The position numbers were made by a program, and so were the translations under genes. Shown piece by piece: positions 58,348 through 64,000 of a stretch of 64,000 bases of DNA. The stretch covers positions 13,045,801 to 13,109,800 of the forward strand of contig OZ021722.1 of the NCBI GenBank assembly GCA_963978545.1. The letters are read 5' to 3'. Below the pieces are notes generated by a model, which saw only the letters and a program-made list of their open reading frames with translations, did no database searches and was not told the origin of the DNA. Within the stretch, counting starts at the first letter, position 1. Every line of letters starts with the position of its first letter. This stretch comes from Linyphia triangularis (lineage: Eukaryota; Arthropoda; Arachnida; Araneae; Linyphiidae).

Positions 58348-58526
58348 GCCGATCAAACGGTATAGTGGTTAGCGTGCTAGCCTCTAGACCACGAGGTTGC
58401 GGGTTCCGAGTCCCGTGTTAGGCATGGGTGTTTGTAAATGTATGTTGGCTTGTCTAATGACGAATGTTTCGGCGCATTATAGCCCTCGTGTTGCTGACGG
58501 CGCCAGATAATCTGAAAACAACCAAA
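58348..58526 (+). mobile_element. SINE-1 copy inserted in the LINE relic
   Basis: Complete. The B box has one inserted C. The perfect 13-bp duplication GTGACCTCGAGAT at 58335-58347 and 58527-58539 lies inside the LINE-derived coding sequence. Confidence 0.95.
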
Positions 58527-58689
58527 GTGACCTCGAGATTTGAAAAAAGCAATTAAAATCTTTGAGAAAAGAGTTTTGAGAAGTATTTTTGGGGTGGCAT
58601 ACAGGAGAGTGGAGAAAAAGGTACAACTTCGAAATTTACCCTCTTTACAAAGAACTATTAAGTATATAATAGTATAACCCATAAAAAAA

Positions 58690-59145
58690 ATCTAATTTTA
58701 AATATTAAAAATATCTCTATCAGGAAAATATGCGGTACACTTCTTTTCAAAATTTATTCATTAGAAATTATTGCGAATTGATGCAATCACATCCAAAAAA
58801 TTTTATTTTATTAAATTTTTTACTTTTATTTATTTACTTTAATTTTGGAAACAGGAAATTAGTTTTTTCAATGATCGGTTAAATTCTATTTCAGCGCGAT
58901 CGGTTGACGGCAAGTTGCAAATTGTTCGATTTATTAGTATTCCGTAAAAGTGACTTTTTAGTGACAGTAACAGCCACCAAATTTTGATAGAATGCATTGC
59001 CATCGACTTCAAATTTATCCGCTAAGTTTCAGCCCGATTGGACGACAGCAAGGGGGTTCACTAAGTTTCCGTAGAGTTGCCCGTCATCGACACACACACA
59101 CACAAAATCGAAGTGAATATAAAGGATTTAAAAATACAGAAAATG
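58690..59145 (+). repeat. Family C repeat, longest copy, inside the LINE relic
   Basis: It carries the whole ordered set: ATATGCGGTACAC, TTTCAAAATTTATTCATTAG, TTTGGAAACAGGAAATTAG, CAATGATCGGTTAAAT, TTTTTAGTGACAGTAACAGC, TAAGTTTCAGCCCGATTGG and CAAGGGGGTTCA. It ends near an ACACACACAC stretch. It separates two LINE segments that are adjacent in intact elements. No frame. Confidence 0.7.
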
Positions 59146-59456
59146 GACTGGCCATATTATTCGGGTGACTGATAAAACATGCTTCAAAAGTTATTTTTGG
59201 CTAGGACAGCTGGAGTGAAACCTAGAGGAGAAACGCGAACTTAGATGGATAGACTGTGATGACAAAGATTTTGGTATTTGCAAAGTCGAAAATTTGAGAG
59301 CTATTGCTGGTTTCAGGTCAAGGTGGAACAAAATAATCGAGATTGTCAGGGTGTGTCAAACCTCTGAAGAAGAATTGGGGTAAGTCGACAAGATCCCCAA
59401 GCCCAGCAGATGATATTAAACTGTAACAAAACATATTTATCTACACTCTACCACTT

Positions 59457-60478
59457 TTATTACTTTTATTTAACCATATGTTAACATAGAGTAATGAAAG
59501 TGTGGCGACCTCAAGTAACAGATACAGCTTCTGTGCACTGGAGTACTCTTTTGCACAGCGGCAAAGCATCTGCCTCGAGATCCAATGGTCTCGGGATCGA
59601 GGCCCGTCGCCCACATGAAAGCCGCATACGTTTTATTGATGACCCGGACTAAAACGAATCATGCTGCCATCTATCGGCGCTTCTGAAAGAAGACACTACA
59701 TCTCAACAAGCGATCACATAGCGTGCAACACCGCAACAAGCAGACACAACGATGCAACTAGCATCCCAAACCTCCAACTCCAATCAGACGTTGATCAAAA
59801 CAACAGACTCCCCTCATGAAAGTATTGGATTCGATTAAAAAAAAAAAAAAAAAAAGATTCGATTTATTTTTTTCGTATTTCTTCACGTTTTTGACAACTT
59901 GACTTCAAAAAGTGGTCTAGAAAAAAAATGTATGTCGCTGTGCGTATGTATATATCGGGTCAGCATAAATCCCAAACGAAATGACTGTTCAAATTTGGTG
60001 TGCGGGTTAGTGGCGGCCATGGAACCTGTCCTTAAGGTTTCCGTCAATATTGCGCATGCGCATAATGGAGTTGCTATTGAAAAAATCATATTTTTCAGCA
60101 GTTGCCAAAAAAAAAACGACTCTAACGATTTTGATCAAAATCGCTCTGGCAATGCCTCTATAAGGTGTTCTAAACATCCTCCCCACCGAAATTATCGTAA
60201 AAACACTAATTTATCCTCCTTTGAGCACCGCTCACAAACGATAGTTTTTATCCTCTGACCTGTTTCACTTACGAGTAAGGATAATGTAATAGTTATCAAA
60301 AAGTATATCACCAAATTCGCCATATTAGTTTTTTTTTTTGCCCATATAAGAAATATTACTGGCCATATTTTCGAATGAATGAAAATAAGAAAATGGCAAT
60401 AGCACTATTCCACACCAAATTTAAATAAAGTGACCAGTATAATAGTCTAATCGAAAAGTGTGCGACGTTCCACACTTT
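59457..60478 (+). mobile_element. MITE-1 half copy with a SINE-like insertion
   Basis: The centre (TTATTACTTTTATTTAACCA, AGAGTAATGAAAG) is followed after the insertion by TTTCTTCACGTTTTTGACAA. The arm continues to the terminus GTGTGCGACGTTCCACACTT, with TA at 60479-60480. Arm landmarks AAATTTGGTGTGCGGGTTAG and TGCGCATGCGCATAA are well kept. Confidence 0.75.
59525..59855 (+). mobile_element. Possible third SINE family with poly(A) tail
   Basis: At 59550-59610 a tRNA-like stretch shows an A-box-like TTGCACAGCGGCAAAGCA and a B-box-like GGGATCGAGGCCC at a suitable distance. Body sequence follows (GCTGCCATCTATCGGCGCTT). The segment ends in a 19-base A run at about 59837-59855. It interrupts a MITE-1. 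There is only one copy in the window and no clear duplication, so the family status is inferred. Confidence 0.5.
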
Positions 60479-60579
60479 TAGTTTTATGTTCTAATACCCG
60501 AAAATACTAAACAAATAACAACAAACTGACAAACACCCCAACAACAGTTTATTTTTCAGCTCTCGAAATCATCAACGTC

Positions 60580-61020
60580 AAACTAGGCCTACCAAGTTAC
60601 AAGACCCCCCCACTCCCTCAAATCCTAAGAACGATATATAGCACCAGTCTATAACATAGCATAAATATTCAGAGCTAGCCTTTCCAACGCACATCGGGGA
60701 CATTTTTATATCACAACAAGCTCATATCGTGTCAAATGATATCCAAGCATCAGAATTTGAAGATACGGCTGGCATATACGGGCTCGCCAAATTAACGCTA
60801 TTTTCATCCAGTGCGTGTGCCCGGGGGATTTTCAAGAGTGCATATTAGGCCATGCATACCCCCTCCCCTCGAGGAGAAGGGGGGGGGGGTAAAGAGAAAT
60901 AGTATATCCCCACCCCCTCTAGATATGCATGACAAAGTGCTCTGATTTATCCGGGAGTGACAATCCTGTTTTGTCCGGCACTTTGACGAATTCAGACTCC
61001 TACTGTCAAGCTACAATCCT
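60580..61020. promoter_or_regulatory. GC-balanced single-copy island, candidate regulatory element
   Basis: Less AT-rich than its flanks and without repeat matches here. Includes CGTGTCAAATGATATCC and GTGCGTGTGCCCGGGGGA, and G/C runs at about 60862-60900. No frame of note. Confidence 0.28.
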
Positions 61021-61603
61021 TAAGAATGCTTGCCGAAACGAACTCTCTATTTTTTTTTCTCCACATTTCTCGCTGAATACTTAAGTGTGAAAAAAAAGAA
61101 AAAGATATCCTAACGAAAAGCATGGAAGGAAATGGTATTTCCGTTGCACCCCCCCCCCCCCTTTTTTTTTTTTCTCCAAGAGCCGGGCTTTATGAGTGGA
61201 AAGCTTTTTAGGTGAGCGAAGTGCATGTATTTGAATGTTATTTATTTTAGATAAGATCGTGCAGGGGAGAATTTCGGATACACTTGGGGGATGGAATTTG
61301 TTTCTGTGTATGCTTGCAGGACATTTTGACGCGATTTCTTTGTCGTTTTATAGATTCCTCTTTTACTTGTTCCCTTTCTGTTTATTCAGAAGATGAACTG
61401 TTGATTTTAGAGTGATGCATAATTACTAAGTGGCGCAACAATGCGCGTTTAAGATCACTTTATGTTCATCAGTCATGAATTATTGAATTCTATTGCTAAG
61501 ATATATAATATTCAGTTTTCTCTACGTGCTGAAATTGTTATTTCTTCTTTTTCTACATCGATTCCATCTACTGCGAACTATCACTTAATGCCTTTTTGTT
61601 TTT
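61021..61603. other. No recognised gene
   Basis: C then T runs at 61148-61172, otherwise mixed composition. Nothing recognised. Confidence 0.45.
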
Positions 61604-61671
61604 ATTACTTTCAATTTCCCATATGTCCTCATAGGGTAATGAAAAGATTGTTTGCGGCCAATAAAAAAAAA

Positions 61672-61704
<33 letters not shown>

Positions 61705-62301
61705 ATTTCTTCACGTTTTGGAACATTACGACCACAAAAAAGCGGTCTAGAAAAAATGCGTGTTCGTGTGTACGTAGTCAGCATCATGACCCCCCCCCTC
61801 CCCCCCTAAAGAAATGATCTAAAATTTTCAAAGTTGGTGTACGGATTAGTGGTGGCCATGGGATCTGTCATTAAGATTATAGTCAGTACTTTGCATGCTC
61901 AAAACACGAAAACATGAATAAATCATGTTTTTCAGCAATTGCTGAAAAAACGGCTCTAACGAATTTGACCAAAAATCACTATGGTAAGGCTTCTTAAGGT
62001 GTTCTAAACATCCTCACTTCCGAAATCCCCTTAAAAACATTATAAAGGCATAAAAAGTTGAGAAATGAATGTCTTTAACACAGAGTTATCTTCCTTTGAG
62101 CATAGCTTATCAACGACTGTTTTTCTCCTGTCCTCTGTTTCATTTATAAAAAAAGGTAATGTACGAATTTTCGAAAAGTATATCGAAAAATTGGCGATTT
62201 TTCGAAATGAATGAAAATATGAAAATGGTAATAACACTGTTAACGACATATTTAAATTTAGTGACCAATATTATTAAAAGTTGTGCTATGTTCCACACCC
62301 C
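61604..62301 (+). mobile_element. MITE-1 half copy, well preserved
   Basis: Runs from the central TTACTTTCAATTTCCCATAT to the terminus TGTGCTATGTTCCACACCCC, with TA at 62302-62303. It is the clearest single-arm copy and useful for defining the arm. A 22-base T run lies near 61675-61702. Confidence 0.8.
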
Positions 62302-62671
62302 TAGTTTTAAATTTGATTTTCAAACAAATAACGCAATGTACTATTATAATAAGCTATTTGTCAGAAGCAGAAGGCATAGCGTTTAAATTGTCATATCCTT
62401 TAAAAAATTTATTTTTGCATAAAAAAAGAAAAAAAAAGGGTCATCACAAGAACTATAGGAAATGTCATAGTTTTAAAGTCCTTTACCTATGTTCGGAGGA
62501 CTTTTTTAAAACATGCTTTATGGGGGGAATATTTAAAGTGCCTTTTTATCATATAATTAGTATTACTAAAGATAAGTAATAGATAAAAAAAATTCAAATA
62601 TATACTGTCATTATTTTACAAGAAGTATATTTTTACATGAAATTTTGATGAAATATTTCATTTACATTTAA

Positions 62672-62875
62672 CCCTTTGTACTCCAGGCCTTTTTCGCGCG
62701 GAGGAATCAGCAACTCGAGACATTTTAGGTTCGGTTGGTGTTTATGGATTTGCTTCATAGAAACTAAACACAGTCATTGGCCTTGCATCGAATTTCCGCA
62801 TCACACCTAATGGTCCTCTCGTGGTTTGGCATCCAATCGTGTGGAGCCTGAGAGGCGCCACTGGAGTGCAAAGGG
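62672..62875. mobile_element. PiggyBac-type MITE
   Basis: 204 bp with inverted termini CCCTTTG(T/C)ACTCCAG, flanked by TTAA on both sides (62668-62671 and 62876-62879). TTAA duplication together with a CCC-starting terminus is typical of piggyBac elements. No transposase. Single copy in this window. Confidence 0.85.
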
Positions 62876-62998
62876 TTAAACCAAAAGCTCTAACTCATAA
62901 AATAATCACCCAATCTCAATTTTTTTAGTAATTGCCCTAGATAAGTTAGTTTAGACCAGAGCCAACTGTCCTTACTCCCCCCCCCCCTTCTTAATTTA

Positions 62999-63662
62999 CA
63001 AAGAGGCAACTGCAATTTTTGGACCCCATCGAACATCATTCTGAATTTTTTATAGAAATTAGAGAAAAAGTTAGTAGATTACAAATCCACTGGTTTGCCG
63101 TGACAAAAATGGCAGAAACTGGTCAAAAATCGACTTTTAATAAGTTGAACTAAATCCACTTGCCAAATGCGCCATAACTTGCCAAATAATGAGCATTTTT
63201 TTTTTTTATTTGGTAATCCTCACTCTTTAATTATCAATTAAGAAGGTTGCAGACGATTCAGATATCTGGCGACGGTCTACTTACATCTATTAAAAGGGAG
63301 CCAAGTTAGCAATGAACATTACGTCACTGATGACGCAACTAATGTCGCCAATTTGGCTTAGTTTTAAAAGATACCAAGTTTTCCGAGCCAGAGATCAGAA
63401 ATCGTTTGCGCTTTTTCTGATTGAAATTCAAAATGCAGTGGATCGCCAGACGAAAAAGTTTGTTTTCTTTTTGGCAAGTTATGACATATTTGGCAATCGG
63501 AATTTCAGTTCAACTCATTCCAAGTCGATTTTTGATCAGTTTCAGCTATTTTTGCCATGGCAGACCACAATGGATTCGTAATCTACTCACTTTTCTCCAA
63601 TTTCTATAAAAAATTCAGAATGATGTTCGATGAGGTCCAAAAATTGCAGTCGCCTCTCGGAC
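62999..63662 (-). mobile_element. MITE-2, copy 3
   Basis: The right terminus, reversed, is GTCCGAGAGGCGACTGC. The left one is decayed (CAAAGAGGCAACTGC). TA precedes the left end (62997-62998); the right flank reads TTTA. The centre ACGTCACTGATGACGCAAC and arms match copy 2. Confidence 0.85.
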
Positions 63663-64000
63663 TTTAACGCAATGTTAAAAATACAGTTTTAGAAACTTCA
63701 AAATTTGGCCAGGAATGTTCATGAATAATAAAAGTTTGTCAAATTTCATTGAAATCCACATTTCCCACGTAGGCAAGTACCACAAATTAATGATTACAAG
63801 TGCGGAGCGTAACTTCTATTATACGAATACACCTGCATTATTTTCGACCCTAAATTATCATAAAAGTTCTAATGATGTCAAACTATAAATAGCGAATCAA
63901 TCAATCTTTAATAAAACAAAGAAAGTGTTCTAAGACCCTTTTCTCAGAAGGATCATGTAGGTTAATTGCGTAAAACATCTTCAGCTAAAGGCTTAACAAT
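63663..64000. other. No recognised feature
   Basis: Ordinary AT-rich sequence up to the window end. No frame or repeat match noticed. Confidence 0.5.

Larger units (their letters stand above)
58235..59420 (+). pseudogene. LINE (non-LTR retrotransposon) 3' coding relic
   Basis: Three pieces in order encode the segment that follows the reverse transcriptase in many LINEs. 58247-58347 gives TRRITKLLIYKIIIRP then KAWTVTS. 58540-58680 gives a FEKRVLRSIFG-like segment. 59145-59400 gives RKWTGHIIRV, then RWIDCDDKDF, then an NLRAIAGFRSRW segment. These fit the known order of an RP..YG.EAWT block, an FERK.LR.I(Y/F)G block, RW.GH..R, RW.D and DR..WR. Internal stops and two insertions (a SINE-1 and a family C repeat) show it is dead. 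The clade is not assigned. Confidence 0.75.

Overview
The window is a repeat-dense, AT-rich stretch of a eukaryotic nuclear genome. It contains no host gene that I can recognise. All open frames are short (150 codons or fewer), and the longest ones fall in simple repeats or transposon sequence. There is no operon structure, no rRNA and no free-standing tRNA gene. Two high-copy tRNA-derived SINE families, several TA- and TTAA-flanked non-autonomous DNA transposons, a degenerate mariner and a decayed LINE together fit an arthropod. A chelicerate is my guess, at low confidence, because no host coding sequence is available to test it.

Layout. 1-9 kb: SINE copies, a complete 1.36-kb inverted-arm element of a family named MITE-1 here, a family C repeat, and the first of three copies of a 0.72-kb TTAA-flanked element. 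10-17.5 kb: a pogo-like MITE, a degenerate ~100-bp tandem array, polypyrimidine tracts, and a diverged ~330-bp tandem array split by a SINE. 17.5-33 kb: a GC-rich island, many SINEs (one a chimera of the two families), three copies of a short inverted-terminal element (family E), one MITE-2, a MITE-1 carrying a nested TTAA element, and more GC-rich islands. 33-46 kb: mostly plain AT-rich sequence, a solo LTR nested in a TA-flanked element, a second MITE-2, and an inverted-arm element with a tRNA-like module in each arm. 46-54 kb: nested SINEs and a ten-unit 165-bp satellite. 54-64 kb: a mariner relic with a piece of transposase, a 26-bp tandem repeat, a palindrome cluster, a LINE 3' coding relic broken by a SINE and a family C repeat, two MITE-1 copies, a piggyBac-type MITE and a third MITE-2.

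The main value of the window is its insertion archaeology. Target-site duplications can be read directly for most SINE copies, and nested insertions give a relative chronology. SINE-1 interrupts six other kinds of repeat, and no SINE-1 copy is itself clearly interrupted, so it is probably the youngest family. Short GC-richer, apparently single-copy islands at about 17.6, 26.8, 28.9, 31.4, 36.5, 41.9, 53.8 and 60.8 kb are the best candidates for host regulatory sequence in what looks like a gene desert or a very large intron. Family names (SINE-1, MITE-1, family C and so on) are labels made for this window, not database names.
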